Shown here piece by piece: positions 1-5,938 of a stretch of 6,281 nucleotides of DNA (its first letter is position 1; each line of letters begins with the position of its first letter). Made by a program: the position numbers and the translations under genes. Origin of the DNA: Pseudomonadota bacterium (GTDB lineage: Bacteria > Pseudomonadota > Gammaproteobacteria > Acidiferrobacterales > Acidiferrobacteraceae). The stretch lies in NCBI GenBank assembly GCA_021797365.1, contig JAJZZU010000164.1, positions 1-6,281 of the forward strand. Reading direction: 5' to 3'. The notes beneath the pieces are model-generated. The model saw nothing but the letters and a program-made list of their open reading frames with translations, did not search any database and was not told where the DNA came from.

Positions 1-51
1 CTCCGACTCATACCCCTTCATCTCCATGGCCAGATCGCGGATCACGTCCAT
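1..51 (-). CDS. Possible 5' end of an unidentified gene leaving the left edge
   Basis: An ATG at 51-49 on the minus strand opens 17 codons that run off the window (MDVIRDLAMEMKGYESE). Nearly every third base is G or C, as expected for coding DNA in a high-GC genome. The ATG overlaps a TGA of another minus-strand frame (TGATG arrangement), which would suit translational coupling, but that upstream frame does not look clearly coding. A different frame, roughly 60-175 on the same strand, has better coding character (for example ANAPAGLLASFDAAVLAPWA), so 1-175 may instead be one gene with a frameshift near 55-60. No family is recognised. Low confidence, because only 17 codons are visible and the ribosome binding site is weak. 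Confidence 0.3.
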   Translation of the reverse strand, partial: MDVIRDLAMEMKGYESE

Positions 52-304
52 CAGCGGCGAGCGCCTCGGGGTATATCCCGGCGCAGTTCGCCCAGGGCGC
101 CAGCACCGCCGCATCGAATGACGCCAAGAGTCCGGCCGGGGCGTTGGCCACGGCATAGCGCCAGCCATCCGGGCCACCCGTTCGCGTGTTTAGACCGGCT
201 GATGGCACATGACCAAGGTGTGGTTCCCGAGTAACCTCGGCCGGTTTCCCTGCCAGGGGTGTGTAGGGGTGGCTTGCCGTCGCGCCGCGCCGCCTTGATT
301 GGTC
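52..304. other. Region without a supported gene
   Basis: Several long open frames cross this stretch, mainly on the minus strand, but none keeps a steady coding pattern and none resembles a family I know. Coding-like composition on the minus strand is limited to about 60-175. No tRNA, terminator with a T tract or clear repeat was seen. It probably holds decayed or intergenic DNA between the left-edge gene and the antitoxin promoter. Confidence 0.4.
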
Positions 305-332
305 AGGACAAATTCCGCCCGTATGGTAAAAT
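305..332 (+). promoter_or_regulatory. Predicted sigma70-type promoter of the antitoxin gene
   Basis: An extended -10 element, TGGTAAAAT (324-332), carries the TGn motif followed by TAAAAT, five of six matches to TATAAT. A -35-like AGGACA (305-310, four of six matches to TTGACA) lies 16 bases upstream. Transcription would begin near 339, about 45 bases before the ATG at 383. It is the clearest promoter seen on the plus strand in this window. Prediction from sequence only. Confidence 0.5.
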
Positions 333-361
333 ACCGCGTTGATAACCGCATGATAGTGCGG
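325..361. promoter_or_regulatory. Inverted repeats over the promoter, candidate operator
   Basis: Two short perfect inverted repeats sit at and just after the -10 box: GGTA-AAA-TACC (325-335) and CCGCA-TGATAG-TGCGG (346-361). Ribbon-helix-helix antitoxins of this kind usually repress their own promoter by binding such repeats, so these are plausible autoregulatory sites for the protein encoded at 383. The stems are only 4 and 5 bp, so chance is possible. Confidence 0.35.
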
Positions 362-382
362 GACGACGATCGGTGAAAAAAT

Positions 383-655
383 ATGGCCCCGAACGCGCGT
401 TTCGATCTGAAGCTCAAAGAAGACGAGAAAGAACTGTTTGCGCAGGCGGCGGAACTGATGGGGACGACGACTGCGGGATTCGTACGGGCCGCCGCCAAGG
501 GAAAGGCACGTATGCTTGTGGAGCAGGAAACCCGGGTCACCTTGTCGGCGCACGACTTTGCGAATCTCGCGGCGGCTTTGGATCTGCCGTTTACGCCGAA
601 CAAAGCCCTAAAGGGGGCCCTGAAGGCCGCAGGCGCAGTCAAGCGGGGTGCTTGA
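383..655 (+). CDS. DUF1778 / TacA-type ribbon-helix-helix antitoxin
   Basis: This 90-residue protein has the usual length and layout of the DUF1778 (TacA-like) antitoxins. The N-terminal part (about residues 5-45; ARFDLKLKEDEKELFAQAAE, then TTTAGFVRAAA) fits a ribbon-helix-helix DNA-binding fold. The C-terminal part (about 46-85; VTLSAHDFANLAAALD, then TPNKALKGALKAA) matches the family's toxin-binding tail, whose hallmark is a 'TLS..DF..L...LD.P..PN.AL..AL' pattern. In the family it neutralises a GNAT acetyltransferase toxin that blocks translation by acetylating charged tRNA, and it represses its own operon. The Shine-Dalgarno site is weak; the ATG at 383 was chosen because the conserved region begins right after it. 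Normally the toxin gene overlaps or directly follows on the same strand. Here no intact toxin does, so it is an orphan or relic antitoxin. Family assignment is good; present activity is unknown. Confidence 0.85.
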   Translation: MAPNARFDLKLKEDEKELFAQAAELMGTTTAGFVRAAAKGKARMLVEQETRVTLSAHDFANLAAALDLPFTPNKALKGALKAAGAVKRGA

Positions 656-670
656 GGAGCGGCGGTTCGA

Positions 671-727
671 CCCGCGGATTCATCGGGGACGCGATTCGTC
701 GACCGAATCTCCCCGGAGCCTCGCGGG
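671..727. repeat. Nested inverted repeat after the antitoxin gene
   Basis: Three stems nest around one centre: CCCGCG (671-676) with CGCGGG (722-727), GGGGA (685-689) with TCCCC (710-714), and GATTCG (693-698) with CGAATC (704-709), around a 5-base loop TCGAC. The inner two stems are almost continuous, separated by a 3-base bulge on one side. It starts 16 bases after the antitoxin stop. There is no T tract after it, so it is not a standard intrinsic terminator. It could still block or stabilise the transcript, or mark a rearrangement point. Confidence 0.5.
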
Positions 728-789
728 CCTAATCGATGCCCCGACGCCCTGCTCGCGTTGGATGTGTGGGAATCCGCGTCGGTATTTGG

Positions 790-810
790 GGAACGTTCCA
801 TACAGGAACG
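790..810. repeat. Overlapping palindromes around GGAACGTTCC
   Basis: GGAACGTTCC (790-799) is a perfect 10-base palindrome. Its right half pairs again with GGAACG (805-810) across ATACA, so GGAACG occurs twice directly and once inverted within 21 bases. This looks like a small protein-binding site or a short hairpin, but no gene start lies nearby on either strand. Function unknown. Confidence 0.3.
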
Positions 811-828
811 ACGGGCCAAGCAAGGGCG

Positions 829-1194
829 TTATCGCCCAAGCGACAAATAAAGCGTGGCGGGAGAATCCGTGCAGGCGATAAATCCGTAATGCCGATACAA
901 TAAAGCGGCGTTCTTGTCTTTGGCGTCCACGACCAGGGCATACGCGGCGCCCTCTTCCCGGGCCCATGAAACGGGGCCTTGGGCGCCTGCTCCCGGACCT
1001 TCGCCTCTAAAAGCGAGGACCTTCTCAGTATAAGGGTGGGGGCAGCGTGCGGAGCTAAGCCGGGTCGGGCAGGACCGCCGTGACATGCTGTATGCTGCCT
1101 GGCCATAATCTTGGTCGACGGGCGTAAAAAAGTCGCTGGAACTATCGGGAGCGGCATCCGCTGATGATTGGGCGCGTTCAAATACTGGCCGCAT
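829..1194 (-). pseudogene. Remnant of a TacT-type GNAT acetyltransferase toxin
   Basis: The last 43 codons of this minus-strand frame (about 960-829) read like the C-terminus of TacT-family toxins: AYALVVDAKDKNAALLYRHYGF, split as AYALVVDAKD and AALLYRHYGFIA, then a DSPATLYLSL ending. In the family this covers the last strands and helix of the GNAT fold, including the conserved Tyr of the 'FY..YGF' motif (here LYRHYGF). Upstream the match breaks down. The acetyl-CoA loop, usually V..RYQG.GLG, is not intact; the place reads FRGEGPGAGAQGP. Pieces that look like the toxin's central strands (PATFL... and AAYSMSRRS) sit in different frames. The frame is 121 codons against about 160-175 for the family. 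I infer a frameshifted, dead toxin gene. It points toward the antitoxin gene rather than away from it, unlike any normal tacAT operon. Confidence 0.65.
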
Positions 1195-1311
1195 AGCGCA
1201 AGGGCCCGCTCACACACCGCGTAGGACGACTATGGAAATTCCAGTTATCCGATGTGGATGAATGGGTGCGCGCCGGGGGCCCAGCCGAAGAAGGCATGCA
1301 GGAAGAAAGTT
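1195..1311. other. Spacer upstream of the nuclease cassette
   Basis: No gene is supported between the toxin remnant and the nuclease start. The nuclease frame is open back to a GTG at 1254, but the extra residues (MDEWVRAGGPAEE...) are outside the conserved domain. I see no convincing promoter; a weak -10-like TATGGA (1231-1236) has no good -35 partner. The cassette promoter must lie somewhere in or upstream of this spacer. Confidence 0.35.
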
Positions 1312-1316
1312 GGGAG
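1312..1316 (+). promoter_or_regulatory. Ribosome binding site that sets the nuclease start
   Basis: GGGAG lies 6 bases before the ATG at 1323. The earlier ATG at 1296 has its purine run only one base away, and the GTG at 1254 has no good site. This favours 1323 as the start. Confidence 0.6.
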
Positions 1317-1322
1317 CGAAGA

Positions 1323-3131
1323 ATGATCAGCAGTGTTCAAGATTACCCGGTCAGCCACTACTTCAACCCTGACGCCGCGCAGCGGTTCTTTATCCCGAAG
1401 TACCAGCGCGAGTATGTGTGGAAGCCGAAGGACTGGGAGGCGCTATTCAACGACCTTGAAGATTCGCCCAAGGGATATTTCCTAGGCTCGATCATATGCG
1501 TGAATAACCAAAGGGATTCGATGGCGGGTGGGCGCTTGGAATTGATCGACGGGCAGCAACGTTTCACCACAATCAGCCTGCTATTCTGCGCGCTTTACGA
1601 TCGGCTGAAGGCACATTCGGACCCGGATGACGACTTCAATGTTGAGATGGTGAACCTCAAGAACCGGCTCTTTATCAAGTCGACCAATCAGTGGCGCTTT
1701 GAACCGAGCGAGCAGGCGCAGAACAAGGCCGATTTCCAGAAGGTACTGAGTGATCTCTTCCCGAAGCTGGTCGCGGTGCCCAAGGGGCTGAGCTACTATG
1801 GAAACCGGCGAATTGCCAGAGCCTATGGCTATTTCCGTGAGCGGTTGCAGGCGCTGAGCATAGAGCAAGTATTAGCGCTGCTGGATAAGCTGAAGGCGGC
1901 AATCTTGGTCAAGATCGAGGTGCCCAGCCACTCGGATGCCTTCGCTCTGTTCGAGACGATCAACAACCGAGGGATGCCGCTTTCGGCCATCGACATCATC
2001 AAGAACAACCTACTGGCCGAACTGGATAAGCGCCCTGATTACGGCATTGACCGGGCATTTGACGAGTGGAAAGACCTCATCGACCTGTTGCCCGACCCGG
2101 CGGTGCAGGAGCGCTTTCTGCGCCAGCTGTACAACATGTTCAAGTACCTCAAGCGGGTCGAGGTCAAAGGTTGCACGCGCGCCACACGCTCGAACCTGAT
2201 CACCATCTACGACACCTTGTTGCGCAAGCGCCCGGTTTGGCTATTCGGTGCCCTGCAAGCTAAGGGTAAAACCTACTCAGCTCTGCTCAACTCCGGTATG
2301 GCGCGAGGTGAATGGGGAGACAGCGCCGCAGACGCCTTGCAGGACCTGCAGCGCTTGGGGGCCGCGCCGGCTTACGCGTTCTTGTTGTGGGCCAGTCAGG
2401 TCGCGCAGAGCCAGAAATGGAGTGAGGGCGATGCTGTGAGCTGCTTGGTCGCTTTACTTACCAAGTGGTTCTTCTGGCGCAACCTCACCGATATGCCGCC
2501 CACCCGCGAACTCGATCCGATGTTCATGGATTTGGTCAGCCACTTGCTGAAGCAGATCCGTGGCGGTGACATCAAAACTCTTGACGATTTCATCCAGCAG
2601 GCCGGTGATTGGTTGCTGGCACGGGCGGCCCCGCAGGATGTTTGCGAGTCGCGACTTAAGGGCGATGTGTACGTTGAGAATTACGACGCCACGCGGTTCA
2701 TGCTGTGCAAGCTGGAAGAGGCGCACCAAACACGCGAAAACAGGCGGGACCTGTGGGCACATGACGCCAATGACCGCCCCGTCTTTACCGTCGAACACAT
2801 CCTGCCGAAGACCGAGAACTTGGGGCAGGGGTGGGTGGCGATGCTCGAAGGTGATGAGAAAGGTTCAGCTGCAGCCATTCGCGAGCGCTGTGCCCACCAA
2901 CTCGGCAACCTGACCCTAAGTGGCTACAACTCCAAGCTCGGCACGATGGAATTTTTGAAGAAGCGGGATCGCAAGAACGATCAGGGGGACTTCATCGGCT
3001 ATCGCAATGGCCTGTACCTGAATGCGGATTTGGTCAGCCGAGGCGATTGGAACGAGGCCGCCATTGTGGCGCGAACAGACAAGATGTTCAAGGAGGTGAG
3101 GTCCCTCCTGAGCCTGCGGGAGGAGCAATAG
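1323..3131 (+). CDS. GmrSD-type DUF262-DUF1524 nuclease (candidate phage defence)
   Basis: This is a single-chain protein of 602 residues from the ATG at 1323 (625 from the GTG at 1254). The N-terminal DUF262 (GmrS-like, ParB/Srx-fold NTPase) domain shows IPKYQREYVW (24-33), the nucleotide-site signature DGQQR (76-80), and FETINNRG with a following IDIIKN (about 210-228). A helical middle follows (about 230-485). The C-terminal DUF1524 domain is an HNH-like nuclease with VEHILP (490-495; likely catalytic His492) and LGNLTL (527-532), then YNSKLGT, where Asn536 may act. All key motifs are intact. Known relatives include GmrSD and BrxU, which cut modified phage DNA with nucleotide hydrolysis, and SspE, which works with phosphorothioate-marked DNA. 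The substrate here cannot be read from sequence. No dnd, ssp or BREX genes are in view. It is followed after 3 bases by the 536-residue partner, so the two are surely co-expressed. Family assignment is strong; the defence role is inferred from family. Confidence 0.93.
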   Translation: MISSVQDYPVSHYFNPDAAQRFFIPKYQREYVWKPKDWEALFNDLEDSPKGYFLGSIICVNNQRDSMAGGRLELIDGQQRFTTISLLFCALYDRLKAHSDPDDDFNVEMVNLKNRLFIKSTNQWRFEPSEQAQNKADFQKVLSDLFPKLVAVPKGLSYYGNRRIARAYGYFRERLQALSIEQVLALLDKLKAAILVKIEVPSHSDAFALFETINNRGMPLSAIDIIKNNLLAELDKRPDYGIDRAFDEWKDLIDLLPDPAVQERFLRQLYNMFKYLKRVEVKGCTRATRSNLITIYDTLLRKRPVWLFGALQAKGKTYSALLNSGMARGEWGDSAADALQDLQRLGAAPAYAFLLWASQVAQSQKWSEGDAVSCLVALLTKWFFWRNLTDMPPTRELDPMFMDLVSHLLKQIRGGDIKTLDDFIQQAGDWLLARAAPQDVCESRLKGDVYVENYDATRFMLCKLEEAHQTRENRRDLWAHDANDRPVFTVEHILPKTENLGQGWVAMLEGDEKGSAAAIRERCAHQLGNLTLSGYNSKLGTMEFLKKRDRKNDQGDFIGYRNGLYLNADLVSRGDWNEAAIVARTDKMFKEVRSLLSLREEQ

Positions 3132-3134
3132 ATC

Positions 3135-4745
3135 ATGCTCGTGTACGTCAACCATTTTCTGTTTGAGCCTGCGCAGGGCCTGGACCAGATCATGGAGTTC
3201 GTGGCCAAATGGGTGGGGCAGCGTGCAAAAAGTTATGTCGATGCCTCGCGGCTTGCCGAGGGAATCCGAGAGCTGAAGCTCAAGGACGGCAGTACATTGA
3301 GCTCACGCGCCACCTGGTCTCACGACAAAGGAAAGACCTATCCTTTCTGGTTCTGTGCGCAGCTTAGCCATCGAGATGAAAAAATTGCGGGCAGACGCTG
3401 GATTACTGAAATTGGTCTACACCAGGGAGCCGAAGGGCAGTCTATAGAGTGCTCTTTGCTGCTGAGGACCGACGAGATCAGCGCACGGGTTACCGCTTCC
3501 ATTCAGGTGACTCGTCCCAAACTGGTCGAGCAACTCATCCAGTCATGCAACCCTCTCGGGCAAACTCCAGGCTTGAAGGTCAAACAACTGACGCTGGAAA
3601 GTGCATCAGCTTTTTTGCGTGAGGTGGAGCGCGACGAGCGGAGCTATCCGATTGTGATCCTGAGCGCCAATCGCGATAACGAATACCCGGTCGCCGCTGA
3701 GCGTTTGCGGTCAATATTGGTTGGGTTGGCAGACGTCGTTCGCGTGCCGGCCGAAGAAGACACGTTTGCCATTGAAGAGCTTGTTGGGCGCCGCTTCATG
3801 GCCTTTGGCGGGGCGCTCAACATTTTATTTCCTGGTCGCCAAGGTGATCGCGGGCTTTTCTATGAAACGGTACTGTTGCGCCCTGATGAGATTGCCGACC
3901 TTCTAGAAAGCGGCCATTCGATCGAGTCCGAGGTCTTATCCACGATAACGCATCGCACTAATCTACCATTTTCATGGCGGCATATTTCGCCGGAGAAAGT
4001 TAGGCAGGCCGCACTTCGTGCCCAGCTGGCGCAGATGATCGAACGGGCCAAAGCGAGTGATCAATTAGAGGAGATTAAGGAATACGTCGCTCTGCTGGAG
4101 TTTTCCGATAAGGAACTGCAGTCCAAAGACAAAGAGCTTGCACGCATTCGTTCCAATTACGAAGAAAAGGAACAAGAAGTTCGAGCGCTTCAGGCAGATA
4201 TCACCAACCTCAAACATGCGTTGAGTGGGGTACAATCGAGTGAAGATGAAGGGGTGTACCTTGCGGAGTTCTTGGCGCCCTTACGCGACTCTGTTGCTGC
4301 CATTCGCAATGGACGTCCAAGTCTCCAGCAAACTGTGGATCTTATTGCCACGCTTTACTCGGATCGGCTCGTTTTTCTGGAGACCGCCAAGGGTTCCGCA
4401 AAGGAATCTGATCGTGGAGGATTCCGTCAGGGGGCGAAGGCATTCGATCTGTTGCAAAAGCTTGCGACTGAATATTGGCAGCAACTTGCTGACGGAAAAA
4501 GCGATCAACAGGCTAAGGCCGTGTTTGGGCAAAACGCTTATGCAGCTAATGAAGCCAGTACCTTGAGCAACGACGGCAAGCGTCGGCGCACTTTTAGCTA
4601 CCATGGGCGTGACTTTCTAATGGAGAAGCACTTAAAGCACGGTGTGAAAGATAGCGTGGCCGAAACCCTGCGTGTGCATTTTGAATGGCTGGCTCACGAG
4701 AGGAAGATCATCGTCGGCCATTGTGGCAAACATCTGGATTTCTGA
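3135..4745 (+). CDS. Unrecognised 536-residue coiled-coil protein, partner of the nuclease
   Basis: I do not recognise a named family. The gene starts 3 bases after the nuclease stop, with a strong Shine-Dalgarno GGGAGGAG (3118-3125 region) about 10 bases before the ATG, so it is translationally linked. Visible parts: an N-terminal mixed alpha/beta region (1-165); a stretch with a hydrophobic strand and loop, YPIVILSANRD (171-181), followed by a helix and LVGLADVVRVP; a glycine motif FMAFGGALNILFPG (221-234); a charged coiled coil (about 290-365, rich in E, K, Q and L); and a compact C-terminus with HGRDFLMEKHLKHG and an ending IIVGHCGKHLDF (525-536). No transmembrane segment or signal peptide is seen, so it is probably cytoplasmic. 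Its G+C is lower than that of the flanking backbone. By position it may sense infection, bind DNA, or regulate the nuclease, but nothing in the sequence decides which. The gene itself is certain; its function is unknown. Confidence 0.9.
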   Translation: MLVYVNHFLFEPAQGLDQIMEFVAKWVGQRAKSYVDASRLAEGIRELKLKDGSTLSSRATWSHDKGKTYPFWFCAQLSHRDEKIAGRRWITEIGLHQGAEGQSIECSLLLRTDEISARVTASIQVTRPKLVEQLIQSCNPLGQTPGLKVKQLTLESASAFLREVERDERSYPIVILSANRDNEYPVAAERLRSILVGLADVVRVPAEEDTFAIEELVGRRFMAFGGALNILFPGRQGDRGLFYETVLLRPDEIADLLESGHSIESEVLSTITHRTNLPFSWRHISPEKVRQAALRAQLAQMIERAKASDQLEEIKEYVALLEFSDKELQSKDKELARIRSNYEEKEQEVRALQADITNLKHALSGVQSSEDEGVYLAEFLAPLRDSVAAIRNGRPSLQQTVDLIATLYSDRLVFLETAKGSAKESDRGGFRQGAKAFDLLQKLATEYWQQLADGKSDQQAKAVFGQNAYAANEASTLSNDGKRRRTFSYHGRDFLMEKHLKHGVKDSVAETLRVHFEWLAHERKIIVGHCGKHLDF

Positions 4746-4775
4746 TGAGGGCGACACCCCAAAAGTATAGGGCGA

Positions 4776-5639
4776 CTACGGTTTGATCGGAAGCTGCCCA
4801 CGCTCTCGCAACACGAGAAGCAATTGGGTCTTGTGCCATGCCACCTGCATCCCAAAGCCATTATGCGTCACCCGGGCCGCCCCGGTATCCAGGGCGTCCT
4901 GTGTGGGTTTCCCATCCGCCCGTAAGCCCGCGGCATCGATCAATTTCCCGAGCGCGATAGCCGAGAGCCCCACGGTTTTGGCGATCGTCGTCTGATTGGT
5001 CCAGCAGGCGTGGTCGACGGGAGGCGCGCACGCGAAGCCAAGCGCCTGCTTGCTGAGGGCGTCGGCCTCGCGGTTCTGTTCGCGCGGGATCCACGACAGG
5101 CGCACGCGGCCGATGCGGCGCACCAAAACCTGCGCGTGTTCGCACAAGGCCCACAACCCAGGCGCCTTGACGCCCCACGTGCCATCCACTTGGTTGATCA
5201 CGAGCTGACTATCGCCTTGCACGATGAGATGGTGCACGTCCCGATGGGCCGCTTCCTCCAGCACGGCGATAAGCGCCTGGTATTCCGCCTCGTTGTTGGT
5301 CCCAAAGCCGATGGCCTGGCTGATCTCGGCGATCTCGCCGTTCGGTCCTTTCAGGACAGCGCCTATGCCGCGCGCTCCGGGATTGGGTTCCGCCGCGCCG
5401 TCAAACCAGGCGTGCCAGGCGTCGGCATCCGCCTTTCGGGCCGCTTCCACGCGCTCTTGCTCGGCTTCTTTGATGCGTCGACGCTCTGCCAGAAACTCGC
5501 CGAAGGGCCGACCGTTGGCCTTTTTCTCCAACAAAAGTCGCAAGGCCTCGTTTTCCGAAAGGTTCTCGTTCTGCGAGCGCCGCTTGGCTTTGGCGATCTC
5601 TTTGCGAAAGGCGGCGGCCTTCAAATCTTCATCAATCAT
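4776..5639 (-). CDS. RNase H-like protein with N- and C-terminal extensions
   Basis: This 287-residue protein has a central RNase H domain (about 75-203) that would cut the RNA strand of RNA-DNA hybrids. All four acidic catalytic positions are visible: Asp80 in WFDGAAEPNPG, Glu119 in TNNEAEYQAL, Asp143 in VQGDSQLV, and Asp193 in NREADALSKQA. The N-terminal 72 residues are highly charged and helical (a linker or protein-binding arm). The C-terminal part (about 211-287) contains a helix-turn-helix-like segment, TTIAKTVGLSAIALGKLIDA (217-236), then KPTQDALDTGAA and a VAWHK strand. That order resembles the DNA-binding tails of phage antirepressors (KilAC type). Typical RNase HI is about 150 residues, so this is an accessory, element-borne form. 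The ATG is preceded by AGGGGG five bases away. It lies 19 bases after the 63-residue gene, in one operon with it. It converges on the defence cassette with only 30 bases between stops. The RNase H call is firm; the tail call is tentative. Confidence 0.93.
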   Translation of the reverse strand: MIDEDLKAAAFRKEIAKAKRRSQNENLSENEALRLLLEKKANGRPFGEFLAERRRIKEAEQERVEAARKADADAWHAWFDGAAEPNPGARGIGAVLKGPNGEIAEISQAIGFGTNNEAEYQALIAVLEEAAHRDVHHLIVQGDSQLVINQVDGTWGVKAPGLWALCEHAQVLVRRIGRVRLSWIPREQNREADALSKQALGFACAPPVDHACWTNQTTIAKTVGLSAIALGKLIDAAGLRADGKPTQDALDTGAARVTHNGFGMQVAWHKTQLLLVLRERGQLPIKP

Positions 5640-5658
5640 CCGAGCCCCCTTGTTTCGT

Positions 5659-5850
5659 TCAGTCCTGCTGCTTCGCGGCCTGGCGGCCTGCCTCGTAGGC
5701 GGCCATCAGGGCGCTCTTGACGCCCCAGACGCTGACCTCGTGGAAGTCCAGGCGATCACTGTTGCGGGTTTCCAGGGTTTCGATGAGCAGATGGTCCAGC
5801 GCGATCTTCGGGAGCAGAGTGTCGAGGGTTTTATCGGTTTGCTCGGTCAT
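5659..5850 (-). CDS. Small conserved protein, DUF6900-like
   Basis: This is a 63-residue protein. Its core (about residues 14-58), with LIETLETRNSDRLDFHEVSV, then WGVKSALMAAYEAGRQAA, resembles the small family annotated as DUF6900, which I know mainly from plasmids and phage-like elements. The LETRNSD.LDFH..V motif followed by a single amphipathic helix is the hallmark. The biochemical role is unknown. The start is well supported: AAGGAG (5857-5862 on the minus strand) lies 6 bases before the ATG. The gene sits between the helicase and RNase H genes on the same strand, 19 bases before the latter, so it is probably co-transcribed and belongs to the element backbone. No membrane segment or metal motif is seen. 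Confidence 0.8.
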   Translation of the reverse strand: MTEQTDKTLDTLLPKIALDHLLIETLETRNSDRLDFHEVSVWGVKSALMAAYEAGRQAAKQQD

Positions 5851-5938
5851 AAGGGTCTCCTTGCGGCGTCGTTGATGGCCTTGCCGAGATCATAGGCAGC
5901 CTGGCCAGAATGCAAGCGGGGCAGCGCTCCGGCACATG

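Noticed and set aside
8..553. 181-residue minus-strand open frame
   Set aside because: It runs antisense through the antitoxin gene, matches no family, and its composition is coding-like only over a short part (about 60-175).
190..819. 209-residue minus-strand open frame
   Set aside because: It covers the antitoxin on the other strand and is rich in Ala, Arg and Ser, as shadow frames of high-GC genes are.
648..881. 77-residue plus-strand frame after the antitoxin as an intact toxin
   Set aside because: Only about the first 15 residues faintly recall a TacT N-terminus; the rest has no GNAT motif and it is far too short. Kept only as support for the inversion idea.
1254..1322. Longer nuclease start at GTG 1254
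   Set aside because: It adds 23 residues outside the conserved domain and lacks a good ribosome binding site; the ATG at 1323 has GGGAG at 6 bases.
4746..4775. Terminator between the converging genes
   Set aside because: No stem with a T tract is visible on either strand in these 30 bases.
5010..5720. 236-residue plus-strand open frame
   Set aside because: It is the complement of the RNase H gene, whose four catalytic residues prove the minus strand is coding.
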